Source of the DNA: Porphyra umbilicalis
Lineage: Eukaryota > Rhodophyta > Bangiophyceae > Bangiales > Bangiaceae
Length of the DNA: 64,000 nucleotides
Reading direction: 5' to 3'
Assembly: GCA_002049455.2 (NCBI GenBank)
Contig: KV918789.1
Location: 367,828-431,827, forward strand
A program made the position numbers and the translations under genes. Below the pieces are notes generated by a model, which did not search any database, was not told the origin of the DNA, and saw only the letters and a list, made by a program, of their open reading frames with translations. This document shows positions 54,781 to 64,000 of this stretch, piece by piece (positions within the stretch are counted from its first letter, which is position 1; each line of letters opens with the position of its first letter).

Positions 54781-54857
54781 TCACACGCGTTGCAAAAGCT
54801 CTATCGTAGAGAACACGGCCCCAGAACCATGCACGCACATATTTTTTTCCTTTGAAT

Positions 54858-55193
54858 TCACCCAAACAGGAAGCGATGAAAGGGCGAATATATGTTGTAT
54901 ATCCGGCGAAACAATTCAAGAGTCACAATGAGCTTTTCGTCGATAGCAAGCAAGATTGGTCCCACAAGGGCATCTGGATCGTTTAGCAATACTTTTCCAC
55001 CACATCCTCCTAGTGATCGTAAGTCGAGCTCCTGTGCGTGAGGCTCATATTTTCTGCGCCTACCAGGCTGCAGGACAGCAACCCCCATTCGAATTTTCGT
55101 CCACCGCTTCATTTGTGCACGCGATACTGGCACGAGCCGTAGGCTGTCGAACATGACGCTGTCGTCAATGTGGAACTCTCTGTGTACCATCAT
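54858..55193 (-). CDS. hypothetical protein, short uninterrupted frame
   Basis: 111 codons from the ATG at 55193. The composition is natural and not low-complexity (HREFHIDDSVMFDSLRLVPV, VLLNDPDALVGPILLAIDEK, LIVTLELFRRIYNIYSPFHR). I recognise no domain. It lies just outside the right end of Harbinger element 2, in DNA of much lower G+C than host genes, so it may be a piece of another transposon or a small gene of foreign composition. The frame is open upstream to a GTG at 55217. Confidence 0.35.
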   Translation of the reverse strand: MMVHREFHIDDSVMFDSLRLVPVSRAQMKRWTKIRMGVAVLQPGRRRKYEPHAQELDLRSLGGCGGKVLLNDPDALVGPILLAIDEKLIVTLELFRRIYNIYSPFHRFLFG

Positions 55194-55217
55194 CGTCAAA
55201 GTGACAGGCTTTGTCAC

Positions 55218-55423
55218 CGCTAGTCTAACACGCAGCCTCGGTGATCGTATCCGCTCTTATCCCACGCTGTCAGTCGTGTCAGCATTTCAGTGTGTTTCAT
55301 GTGGTTACGTCGAGCGCTGACATGGGGGGCTATGAACAGTTGCAAAAGATTTTAACTAAATATACATGGAGTTTGCTTCGCAGGAATCGGATCATCGCTG
55401 CCCCCAACCGAGAGGATGACCAC
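55218..55423. other. spacer before Tc1/mariner element, nothing seen
   Basis: Short stretch of ordinary composition with no gene. Confidence 0.5.
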
Positions 55424-56083
55424 TAAAGGTCCATCCCATATAGCTAGACTGATGGGAGACACCCCACTTTGAGTCCGCCGCACCAGCGAACGGCTGCACC
55501 ACCCAAGAAGCAGTGTTTTTTTCAAGGGCACAGTACTCAGCAGCATTCATTATCTGTGAAGAAATCATCTGTCTGACGTGCATCTTGATGGCAGAAAAGA
55601 GTACACTGCGATCGAGAAAATAAAATAAACGGATGTAAAGTACAAAAAACGCCCGTGAGTTCGTGCAGCATAAGGTCGCGACGTGGCCACGTTCCAGAAC
55701 GTGTACATGGTGTACAGGCGCCATGTTCGTGCTTTCTCCCTCAAAAAAGGACCTACGGCGCTGCCGCGAATGGCCGGAGAAGGAAGTGTCTTGTAGCGCC
55801 TCTTCTCTGCTGTTGCAAGAGGAAGAGGGGCATTCTCTGCCATGGATGCTACTTTTATTTCTTTTTCGCCGATTTAATTTGTTTTCAAGCTCTTCCTCAT
55901 AAGTGAAGCGTCACTGTACCAGTTGTCCACGGCCGCTCTTGGCAGCACGTGGCTCGCCCCGCACACTCTGCACGCAACGCAGTCGTCGCTCATACCGTGC
56001 CCGCCGCACGCGCCGCACACCCTGCACCCTCCCCCCACCCCCACCGGCCTCGGTGTTTTGTTCCACCTGACGGTTTGCCTGTC

Positions 56084-57481
56084 ATGTCATCATCTGCCGG
56101 GGTGGTCCCCGCCACGGGGTCACCTCGGCGTCGGCAGTTTTACCGACTGACGACGGACAGCGCCACCATTTTGCGTAACGTCCACCGCTTTTTTGTTGGA
56201 GAGCGGACGGCGGGACGATCCCGTGGGTTGCACAACCCCGTGCAGCGTGCGGCGTGGGCCACCGGTGTGAGCCTGAGCACGGTGAGCCGAGTGCGCTCTG
56301 AAGACTTTTTTGATGGACTGCCCGAGTCGGGAGAGCGAGAGAGGCGTGAGCGCGTCCCGCGGATTCCCGACGCCGAGAGAGTCCGTGTGCGTGAGGCGGT
56401 GTACTCTCAGTACCGCAACCGCTCTCTCCCCTCTTTGGACACCACGCTGGAGTACCTCAAGACGGCCAACTTGGTGCACAGCGCGACGGGCATCGGCTCC
56501 GCGTCTTCCTTTGTGTGGACGCGCACCAAGCTGGCCGTCGCTATGCAGGAGGCGGGCTTCTACTTTTCGCGAGGGCCCACGCATTACGACGTGGCGCGCG
56601 AGGACCCTGCCATTAAGGCCCAGAGAACCAACTACATCGACACGGTGCGGCAGTACCGTCGGGCGGGGCGCACGATATACTACACGGACGAAACATGGGC
56701 CAATAAGAACATGTCGGTGTACCGGAGCTGGAACGACGGGACGCTGAATTCAAGGATCAAGGTGCCGTCGGGCAAGGGCGGCAGGATTATTATTGCCCAC
56801 GTGGGCTCTCGCGAGACGGGCCTGGTGGACGGCGCCAGCCTCGTCGTCATAGGCAAGAAAAAAACCGGGGACTACCACTATGAGATGAACTCTGACCGCT
56901 GGCTGGAGTGGTTGAAAAACGACGTCTTCCCCAAGATGCACGGCGGCGTCTTGGTGATTGACCGCGCCCCGTATCACCTCGTACGCACCAAGAGCACGCG
57001 CCCCGCCAACACAAAAATGCGCAAGGCGGAGGTGGCGGCGTGGCTCAGGGCTCACGACTTCGTGCCAGAGGAGTGGGAGGGCACCCAGTGGGAGAAGGAC
57101 AAGGTCAAGAAGGAGTTGCTCGAACAAGCGGCCAAGAACCGCCCCGGACCCAGGTACCTGGTCCAAGACCTGGCGAAAGACTTTGGGATATCTATCCTTA
57201 TCTCACCAGTGGCCCACCCTGAGCTCAACCCTATCGAAATGGTCTGGGGCACCGTGAAGATGGCGCTCAAGCGGGCCAACATCGACTTTACGCTGACAAC
57301 TTTGAAGACGCTGGTGGCGGAGCAGTTTGTCAATATTACCGCCCAGGAGTGGCTCAAGTACGAGCTGCATGCTATCAAGATGGAGGACAACTATCGGGCG
57401 GTGGGCGAGGTGAGCGCGGCGGTGGAAGCAGCATTTGGGGAAGAGCAGCTGGAGGTGGAGTCCGGGGGGGGGAGGGTATGA
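56084..57481 (+). CDS. Tc1/mariner-superfamily DDE transposase with DD91E spacing, intact
   Basis: A 465-residue uninterrupted frame from the ATG at 56084 (the frame is open to a GTG at 55949, but the ATG lies in better context). An N-terminal helix-turn-helix is likely at residues 51-72 (NPVQRAAWATGVSLSTVSRV). The DDE core shows IYYTDETWANKN (Asp202), GGVLVIDRAPYH (Asp293) and HPELNPIEMVWGTVK (Glu385). Ninety-one residues separate the second Asp from the Glu, against 34-41 in most Tc1/mariner families. The extra segment is charged and helical (KMRKAEVAAWLRAHDFVPEE, WEKDKVKKELLEQAAKN). It lies between perfect TIRs and follows the IS630/Tc1 fold otherwise. The C terminus is acidic and Gly-rich. 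Confidence 0.9.
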   Translation: MSSSAGVVPATGSPRRRQFYRLTTDSATILRNVHRFFVGERTAGRSRGLHNPVQRAAWATGVSLSTVSRVRSEDFFDGLPESGERERRERVPRIPDAERVRVREAVYSQYRNRSLPSLDTTLEYLKTANLVHSATGIGSASSFVWTRTKLAVAMQEAGFYFSRGPTHYDVAREDPAIKAQRTNYIDTVRQYRRAGRTIYYTDETWANKNMSVYRSWNDGTLNSRIKVPSGKGGRIIIAHVGSRETGLVDGASLVVIGKKKTGDYHYEMNSDRWLEWLKNDVFPKMHGGVLVIDRAPYHLVRTKSTRPANTKMRKAEVAAWLRAHDFVPEEWEGTQWEKDKVKKELLEQAAKNRPGPRYLVQDLAKDFGISILISPVAHPELNPIEMVWGTVKMALKRANIDFTLTTLKTLVAEQFVNITAQEWLKYELHAIKMEDNYRAVGEVSAAVEAAFGEEQLEVESGGGRV

Positions 57482-57767
57482 GTAGCTCGTCTGATGAGGA
57501 GAGCGACGCCAGCTCCCACATGGAGGAGTGACGTGTGCTCTGCTTGCTGCACGTGCGTGTTTTTTCTTGTTTTTTCCTGTTCTCTTGGTGCGACCAGGAG
57601 GCTGGCACACGTAGGTGGCCTTTGTGGTGGGCGAACACTCGGCGGGGTGTGGATGCGATCAGGGCCGTGCACTGCTGTGTGTGTGTGCAATCTTCTAAGT
57701 CACGCTTTCCTTTGACCCATGCAGACGGATTTAAACCACACAAATCGCCTTGTTCCGCGGCAACATA

Positions 57768-58208
57768 TTGCTGATCCCCCAATTCTGTCCTCATCGCCCC
57801 GGAACGGTAGTGGAACGGCAATGAATACAGATCTCTCATTGGTCGAGCAGTCCGACAGCAGTGCATGTCTGGCCCGATCTTTACAGAATGTGCCCGTGAG
57901 GCCCCCAATCGCACAATCGACGCCTTCGTTTTCCTGCACTTTTCTGCGTATCTCCCAGAAAATCTCGATATCCCAACGATTGCAGGCCGGTTGCTCCCTT
58001 GACACGGAAGGGATCGGAAGAAAATCTCAAGAAAAAGAAGGATCTAGGTTCTGCACGGAAGTGGCGGTGGGAGAGCCAATAGGACGTCTCAGATTCGTGC
58101 TGAGCAGCTGTTTACGGCTGCGTTTAACCAATAGATGGCCAGTTCCACAAGAACCGCACCGCCAGGAACCGTTCCTGGTCGATGAGGACAGAATTGGGGG
58201 ATCAGCAA
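57768..58208. mobile_element. 441-bp MITE, TTGCTGATCCC family copy 2
   Basis: Ends read inward TTGCTGATCCCCCAATTCTG, then TCCTCATCG and GGAACGG. About 40 bases match with two differences. TA flanks both ends (57766-57767, 58209-58210). It is nested inside the 3.07-kb Tc1/mariner element, whose own TIR is different. No coding capacity. Confidence 0.85.
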
Positions 58209-58495
58209 TATATCTTTGTGGACCCCATCCTGCCGATGTCGGAATTCGTTTGATTCGGGCCAGAGGGACAATCGGACTGGAGACACAGCATTGGCGTCCA
58301 TGGCGGTGCCGACAGGCACCTTGTCTCTTCCTCTCGACACCTCCGGTGCAAGACAAGCGTTTTGTGCCTGATTTTTTTATAGCTGAGCCGTAGCTTACTG
58401 CTGACCTCGCGTACAAAGCCTCGGCCCCATCCGACAGCCTCCCGTCTCGTGCGGTTTTGTTTCTTATATGTCTAGCTATATGGGATGGACCTTTA

Positions 58496-60451
58496 AGTGG
58501 GGGCCACGGCCGTCGCGGCGCGAGCGCTCCGCCGACGACAGCGACGCGGCCGTCGCCACGCGCCACGCTACGTCGCTACTCGAGCGGCGGCTGGGGCCGG
58601 CCGAGGCGGGGGCTTTGAGCGCGCGACCGCCGCGTCGCGGTGGCGGCGGCGGAGGGCGGCGGCGCTGCGGCCGAAGCGCGGCGAGCGCTCCCGCGACGCG
58701 CAGCCGCCGCCCGTGCCGCCGGCCGACGCGCAACTGCCGGAGCCGCCCGGCCCGTTGCCCTCGCACCGGTCCCCACCGTCTGGCTGGGGGGCGCCCCCCG
58801 CTGCCACCTCCGCGGCCGTCGCGGGGTGCCGCGGACCCCCGGGGGCATCCCACCGGCCTCCGCTGCCCGCCGCGGCGGTGGTGCTTCGCGTCGGCGGTGG
58901 TGGCGGCGGCGCTGACGGCCGCCGCTCCGACGGGCGGCCGTCGGCAGTCGTCCACAGCGTCTGCGCCACGGGTGGCGCGGAAGGGGGGGGCGGCAGGCGC
59001 CCCAAAAGCCGCCTATACTCGCCCGTCCGCGCCGCCCATACTGCCACCTCGAGCACAGAGTGGGCGCCGGCGTCGAGCCACAGCGTGTCGACACTCTGTG
59101 AAGTGCCTAGGGGATGTTTATGTAGGTCCACACGGAAGGCTGGCGTGCAGACTGGTAGGGTGTAGTGGGGAGGTGGCGGTAGTTCTGGCTGCTGTGACCT
59201 TCGGAGGGCAAAAAAGACATGAAGCATTTTTACGTTCTGTGACTCAAAAGGCCGGTCATAGCAGCGTCCTCGCTGTTCTCGGCGACAGGGGCATCAACGT
59301 AAACGCGTTCCAGAATCGACACCCGCTGGATGGTCTCGTGCCCACTCCAGCAGTGCCGGCAATCAGTCCTCATTGATAACGAAGACAAGAGAATGAAGTA
59401 CACAATTTATATAGTAGCCCCTCTGGATCATAGGGGTGATCATGGCCCTAACAAGTACAGCTTGTTTCCCAGAAACACTAACGACGCTGACACGCCAGTC
59501 TCGTCCGGTCGACGGCCATTCTCTGCGTTAGGCGAGGTTCCGAGCGCAAAGGGCCCAGAAAATACCAGAGCCAACGACCAAGAAAGGGGGTAGTCGCAGT
59601 GCAAAAAAGAACGAGTGCGACCTTGCTCTGTGAAAAAGAAATATTGGCCTTCGGCAGGGACGACTTTCTGTTGCTAGTGCTGTCTCTGAGCAACAACAAA
59701 CAGGGCGTACTCAGGCAAAGCATGCGGAAATAATTTAGTCAGGGGGGACTGAGGGGAACAGCTGGTCGAGGGGTATGAGCTGCGGCTAAATGGTGCGTCG
59801 GAGTGGTGGTTTTTGAAGCAGTCGTGACGTCGCGATTGTCATCATCGCAGGGCAGGGGATACCGACTGGTTGGTTGAGGACTTCAGGACGGTCGCGGGGG
59901 GGGGGAGGTGGGTCGATGTTGAGGTCTTTGCTCAGCATTCTTCAGAATAGGCGGATTCCGCAATCGAGAAGGCCAGAAACAGGGATGACCCATTTGAAAA
60001 GAATGGAAATAAATCGAAATAGAGTCGGCACCAGCGATTCCGGGCAGCAGGGAGGGGGGACAACCGCATGCGGACTTGTGAAAATATGAAAAGAGATGTG
60101 CCACTTTTGAGCCCAATATAGGGCGGATATTGGATGGCTCACATCGCTTGCCCATGGGACGTGCATGTCCTATCGTTATTTCGGATGGCTGAGAGGCGTT
60201 CTCAGGAGCGACGACAGCCTATCGTTATTTCTCGCCGAGATAACGACACGCTGAGAATCGCTCTCACAACCGGCAATATGTGTGTGCATGGTCCTCGGGC
60301 CGACCGAACACGGGTCTGGACCCGCTGTGCTGCGCTGGCCGCCCCACGCCAGACCCCGAGGCCCCCGACGCGCCGCGACGGCACGCTTCCTCTCAAAGCC
60401 GCCTGCCCATTCCTCCTCCTCCCCCCCCCCCCCCCTCCCCTCCCCCCACCA
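58496..60451. other. no firm gene; weak minus-strand coding-like stretch
   Basis: Bases 58500-59090 are G+C-rich. On the minus strand, LWLDAGAHSVLEVAVWAART followed by GEYRRLLGRLPPP (about 58990-59090) looks mildly coding, but no start, end or family was found, and the adjacent Tc1/mariner insertion at 58493 may have cut it. Bases 59100-60280 have ordinary composition with short frames. Bases 60290-60451 are C-rich and form the 5' flank of SYF2. Confidence 0.35.
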
Positions 60452-61229
60452 ATGGACTCGGCGGAGCTCCGCCTCGCGGCTCTCCGGTCCCGCCTCACCG
60501 CCGCGCGGACGGCCAACGCGCGCGCCGCCGAGGCGGAAGCGACCGCCGCCGCGACCGCCGCCGCCGTGGCGGCGGGCGCCCCCCCCCCCCCGGCGCCAAA
60601 CGCGGGCGTGCCACGCCCGCCACCGACGACGCCGACGACGCCGACGCGGATGTGGGGGACGATGACGATGACGACGGCGGCGGCGGCGGCGGCGGTGGCG
60701 GGTCGTTGCGGCGGCGGCAGCGGCGGCGGCGGCGGTCGGGGCGGGGCGGGGACCCCCCCCCGCCCCCCTCGGCGTCGACGCGGCGGCGCTGACGGCGACC
60801 ATCACGGCCGGCGCGGCGGCGACGACGGCGGCGGCCGCCAAAGCCGCCCGCCCCGCCCGCGCGACGTTGCCCGCCGAAGACCGCCTCGCGTTGTCGCACG
60901 ACCGCCGCGTCGACGCGGCGGTGCGGGCGGGCGGCGGGCGCGCCGCGCTCGTGGCACACGGTGCTGCCACCGCCACCGCCGCCGTGGGGGTGCCGTATGG
61001 CACAGCGCCACCGCCGCCGCCCGAGGCGGTCGCGCGGATGGTCGGCGAGTTGGCCGCCCGCCGGGCGGCCAAAAAGCCCCACTCCCGCCCGCGCCCGTCG
61101 CGCGCCGAGGCGACTGACGAGACGGCCATCAATGAGAGCAACCGCGTGTTTAACGCGCGCGTCGAGCGCGCCTTTGGGCGGGACACGCGCGAATTGAAGG
61201 ACGCGTTGGAGCGGGGCAGCGCGTTGTGA
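60452..61229 (+). CDS. SYF2: SYF2-like pre-mRNA splicing factor, frame-interrupted
   Basis: Component of the Prp19/NTC-associated spliceosome. ATG at 60452 gives MDSAELRLAALRSRLTAART, the Leu/Arg helix with which Syf2 proteins start. After an acidic Gly-rich linker (DDADDADADVGDDDDDD) in a second frame, the third frame holds the conserved end: YGTAPPPPPEAVARMVGELA, a basic stretch (KKPHSRPRPSRAE), then TAINESNRVFNARVERAFGR and ELKDALERGSAL, close to the family's YINERNxxFNxK...EIKxNLERGTAL. The frame switches lie at C runs at about 60589-60599 and 60756-60766, so assembly indels are the likely cause. The stop is TGA at 61227-61229. Intron absence is notable but usual for this genome. Confidence 0.85.
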
Positions 61230-62142
61230 GGGGGGGGGGGGGGGGGGCGGGACGGACCGCTCGGCCGGGGGGGTTGGTTGGGGGGAGGGTCGGCGGGTGG
61301 CGGTGGGGGGGTGACCGGTGCGCCACGGGGGTGGGCAGCGCCGCCAACGGCACGACGGTGCCGACCGTGGGGGCGTGGGCGGGGGTGGGGGCGTGGCCCG
61401 GGTGGGGTGCGCGTTGGGGCGGCGCGCCTGGCGCTCCCGCCTCGCAGACCCCGGCCGTCGTTGCTGGTGCCGCGCTCCTGCCGGCGGCCCCCGTTTCTTC
61501 TCCGCGCCTGCCAGCGTGGGGGTGGCGGCCGTGGCGCCGCCGTGACGCGTCAGCGGCCGGCACCTGCGCCACCGCCGACGCCGTCTGATGGGCGGCGACG
61601 CTCCTTCCCCTCCGTGGCGGGCGCGTGCGCCCTGGCGCGGTCAGTGACGGCCGCTGCTGCCGCGCCTGCCGCGCCGCTGCCGTGCGGTGGTGCGCCGCGC
61701 CACTCGCCCGCGGCCACTGTTGCCGTGGTGGCTGTGCCACGTGGGGGGGACGGCGGAGGTGGCGGTCCCCGCAGCGGGCCGCCGAGGCGCGACCGCACGC
61801 GTCCTCCACCACCCACTATCGAGCGGCGGGGTGCCCGGTGCGGGGTGCGGGCCCGCGCCGTTGCCGACAAGCGTACCACCGTCGGTGCGGTCGGGTGCGG
61901 GCGCAGCGTCTGGGCGGCTGCGGCTGGCCCGTCCCGACCCGGTATGGTGTTGGGGTCGTTGCATTGTTCAAGGTGGACGCGCGTCCATGTTTTTTTTTGT
62001 TGGTTGCTTCATTTATCCTCCCAGAGTCCCCCGTAGCTTTGCCGGCGGCCCCGTCCGACGGGGTGACGCGCGGCCGCCAGCTCCACGGCACGACCCCCGT
62101 GGTCGGCACTCCCCAACCCTCCCCCCCCCCCCCCCCCGCCCC
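61230..62142. other. intergenic between SYF2 and the minus-strand hypothetical gene
   Basis: G-rich runs directly after the SYF2 stop, then G+C-rich DNA with chance frames. A lower-G+C, T-rich patch lies at about 61985-62040. No gene supportable. Confidence 0.4.
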
Positions 62143-62843
62143 TCACCGCCGCCGCACGGCGGCCACGCGCCGCCGCAGCGCCCCCCCCACCGCCACCGCC
62201 ACGTGCGTCGTGCGCCGCAGGTGCCCCGCCACGGTGCCGACGCGCGCCCAGAGGAGCTCGGGCAACGCGTGTACCGCCGCCGCGTCGGCCGCGGCGGCGA
62301 CCGCCGCCGACGGCCGGCGGTGCGCCACCGCCGCCGCCACCGCCGCCGCCCGCCGCCACTGCCACCGTGGCCGACGGGAGCGGGCGTAGGGCGACGCGGC
62401 GCGGCCGCGGGCGGTGACGCCCCCCGCCGCCGGGACGCCCCCGTCGGCGGGGAAGGGGGGCGGGGGGGGGGGGGCGTCACCCCCCGCCCGCCCGCGGCGG
62501 TGACCGCCGCGAGGAAGCGGGTGACGGTCGGACGCGGGGGCGACTGGGGGGGGGGGCGGGGGGGCGCCCGTGGGGGGGCGACCGCCGCCTCGTCGGCGGT
62601 GATGTCATAGACGGGGAGCCACCGGAGGGCGCCGTCGGGGGGGGGGGGGGGGAAGGCTGAGGGGGGGGTCCACCGGATGGCGGCGCCGTCGGGGGGGTGC
62701 CGCCACCCGTCGGCGGCGGCGGCAGCCCGCACCGCGGCAGGTGGCCGCCCGAGGGGCACCGCGGCGGTGCCGTTGGGGGCGGCGGCGGCGGCCGCCGCCG
62801 CCGCCACGGTGGCCACCACCGCCCACCGGGTTCGTCGCCACAT
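62143..62843 (-). CDS. hypothetical protein with signal peptide or anchor, frame-interrupted
   Basis: ATG at 62843 begins MWRRTRWAVVATVAAAAAAA, a basic start plus hydrophobic run typical of a signal peptide or membrane anchor. RWLPVYDITADEAAV follows around 62590-62635. After G/C runs near 62540-62470 another frame gives VTRFLAAVTAAG, and a third gives a helical end (VHALPELLWARVGTVAGHLR, THVAVAVGGALRRRVAAV) with stop at 62143. The hydrophobic or helical character throughout and the frame switches at homopolymer runs mirror the other GC-rich genes here. No family is recognised. Confidence 0.4.
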
Positions 62844-64000
62844 GACGGTGCCGGGGGGGTTGTGGGGCGACAGCGGGGGACGGCGGGGGGACGGCGCGCA
62901 GCGAGCGCGACACAAGTAGGTGTGGCGGGCGGGCGGAGGGGGCGACGGGGGCGGCGGGGGCGGCGCCGCTACCAGGGTGGCAGCCAACCTCGACGACGGT
63001 CAAAGACGCGGCGGTGGCGGTCGGCCGGCCGAGGGATGATGAGCAGCACGGCAGCGGCAGGGCGCCGCGGCGGGTGCGGGGAGGCAAAGAATACGCCAGG
63101 CTCCCCAAGAAAAGCAGGCGCGAGCGACGGCGCGGGGTTGCATCCAGAGCACGGGCAGCAGCGTCAGCCTCCTCGTCCGCCGCACACCCCCCCCGCCCGG
63201 CCCTGACGCGCGCGGGGCGCGCCGCCCGCCCGAGTGTGACAGGCGGCGGTCGAGGTCGCGTCTAACAGACGCGGGCCGACGTCAGGGCTCGGCCCCCCCG
63301 ACGCCAAGGCCCCCCCAAATGCACGCCAGTGCATGGCGTGGCCGGCGGGCGTGCGCGCCGCTGGCTCCCCCCCCGCCTCGTGGTGTAGCGAGCCCCCCGC
63401 CCTGCCACGCCGCGCACTACGTTGCGGGGGTGAGGCGTGGGTGGCGCGGCAACGTCCACGACCCCCCCCCCTCCCCACCGGCCACGCGGAGCGGGGGCCT
63501 GGTGGATGAGGGGCGCGGGCGGCACCCCCCCCGCGCGGCAGCGCGCCCGTGGTACGTAGGGCGCCTGCGGGGGCGGCGTAAAGTGCACGTGCCGCGGCTG
63601 TCCATTCCCGCGCGCGCCGCAGCGAGCCACTCGCCCCGAGGGCCGATTACGTATCTGAGCGCGCGTGGGGGTTTGTTCGACTGCAAGGCCATTGATCTGG
63701 GCGGCGCGCGCCGCGGGACGCAAACGCAGAGCCGCCGCCGCGGCGGGAGGCGGGGCGCCCACCGGCCCCGTTGTTGGCAATGCCCACGGTATTAGCCCCC
63801 CCCAACAGACCGTCGATCTGTATTTTTGTTTTTCCACGATGCGCCAACTCCCTCGGACCCGATCCGCCGCCACGCGCCAGTCAAATCCACGGCCCCCGCT
63901 GTCACGTTTCTCCCCGCGGTCGTGGTGGCACCCGCCCGCCGCCCCCCCGCCACGGTCGCGGGTGCCACGAGCGGGCGCCCACGCGCCCGCTCGCCCGGGC
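62844..64000. other. no recognisable gene
   Basis: Very G+C-rich and open on both strands. Translations are compositional (Arg/Pro/Ala/Gly). A short minus-strand frame starting near 63847 (KIQIDGLLGGANTVGIANNG) is the least repetitive, but it cannot be supported as a gene. Confidence 0.4.

Larger units (their letters stand above)
48556..54802. mobile_element. PIF/Harbinger element 2, about 6.2 kb
   Basis: The left end GAGAGTTTTTGCAACGCG (48556-48573) pairs with the inverted right end at 54781-54802 (AGAGCTTTTGCAACGCG read inward), followed internally by GTGAGAACGGTTTGTGAG-type sequence also seen at the start of element 1. It contains a transposase (+) and a convergent Myb/SANT-like gene (-), separated by a pyrimidine tract and a 15-bp repeat array. 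A 3-bp target duplication could not be identified. Confidence 0.7.
55426..58493. mobile_element. 3.07-kb Tc1/mariner-type element with perfect 24-bp TIRs and TA duplication
   Basis: Left TIR 55426-55449 (AAGGTCCATCCCATATAGCT...) and right TIR 58470-58493 are exact reverse complements over 24 bases. TA borders both (55424-55425, 58494-58495). It contains one uninterrupted transposase gene (+) and, downstream of it, a nested MITE (57768-58208). The perfect TIRs and intact gene suggest recent activity or recent arrival. Confidence 0.9.

Noticed and set aside
1-64000. CRISPR array, tRNA or rRNA genes
   Set aside because: No regularly spaced identical repeats with unique spacers. No cloverleaf with a convincing T-loop and anticodon arm was found by eye. 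The tandem arrays present have no spacers.

Overview
The window looks like nuclear DNA of an intron-poor, very GC-rich eukaryotic alga. A bangiophyte red alga (Porphyra/Pyropia type) is my best inference: the coding regions are extremely G+C-rich, proteins are padded with Ala, Gly and Pro runs, recognisable genes run without obvious introns, and the gene content is eukaryotic (a Yif1-family Golgi protein, a Syf2 splicing factor, an INO80B/Ies2-like remodeller subunit, a C2H2 zinc-finger protein, a Deg1-like protease). No bacterial operons, rRNA, tRNA or CRISPR arrays were seen. The species call rests on composition only. Layout: 1-7.1 kb is repeat-rich, with a dispersed repeat, a 2.1-kb foldback-like element and a 236-bp MITE. 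From 7.1 to 23.7 kb lie four host genes: an acyltransferase-3/SGNH protein (+), a DegP/HtrA protease (-), YIF1 (-) and a five-finger C2H2 protein (-). A 1.3-kb TA-flanked element and a very strong DNA hairpin sit between the first two. From 23.7 to 27.8 kb I see no gene. From 27.8 to 58.5 kb is a transposon graveyard broken only by the INO80B-like gene at 41.3-42.4 kb. It holds three hAT-type elements (two with 8-bp target duplications), a 47-bp minisatellite, two PIF/Harbinger elements in opposite orientation each with a transposase and a Myb/SANT-like gene, a hAT transposase relic, two Tc1/mariner-type elements with terminal inverted repeats (TIRs) and TA duplications, and several MITEs. From 58.5 to 64 kb the sequence returns to GC-rich host-like DNA with SYF2 (+) and an unidentified secreted or membrane protein (-). 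Two themes recur. First, most long GC-rich host genes are split over frames, and the switch points lie at or near long G or C runs; this probably reflects assembly indels rather than biology. Second, each Harbinger element has its transposase and partner gene convergent, and the 4.8-kb Tc1/mariner element repeats this with a transposase and a zinc-knuckle gene. The 3.07-kb Tc1/mariner element at 55.4-58.5 kb is the only one with an undamaged transposase, matching TIRs and TA duplications, and its catalytic spacing (DD91E) is unusual.
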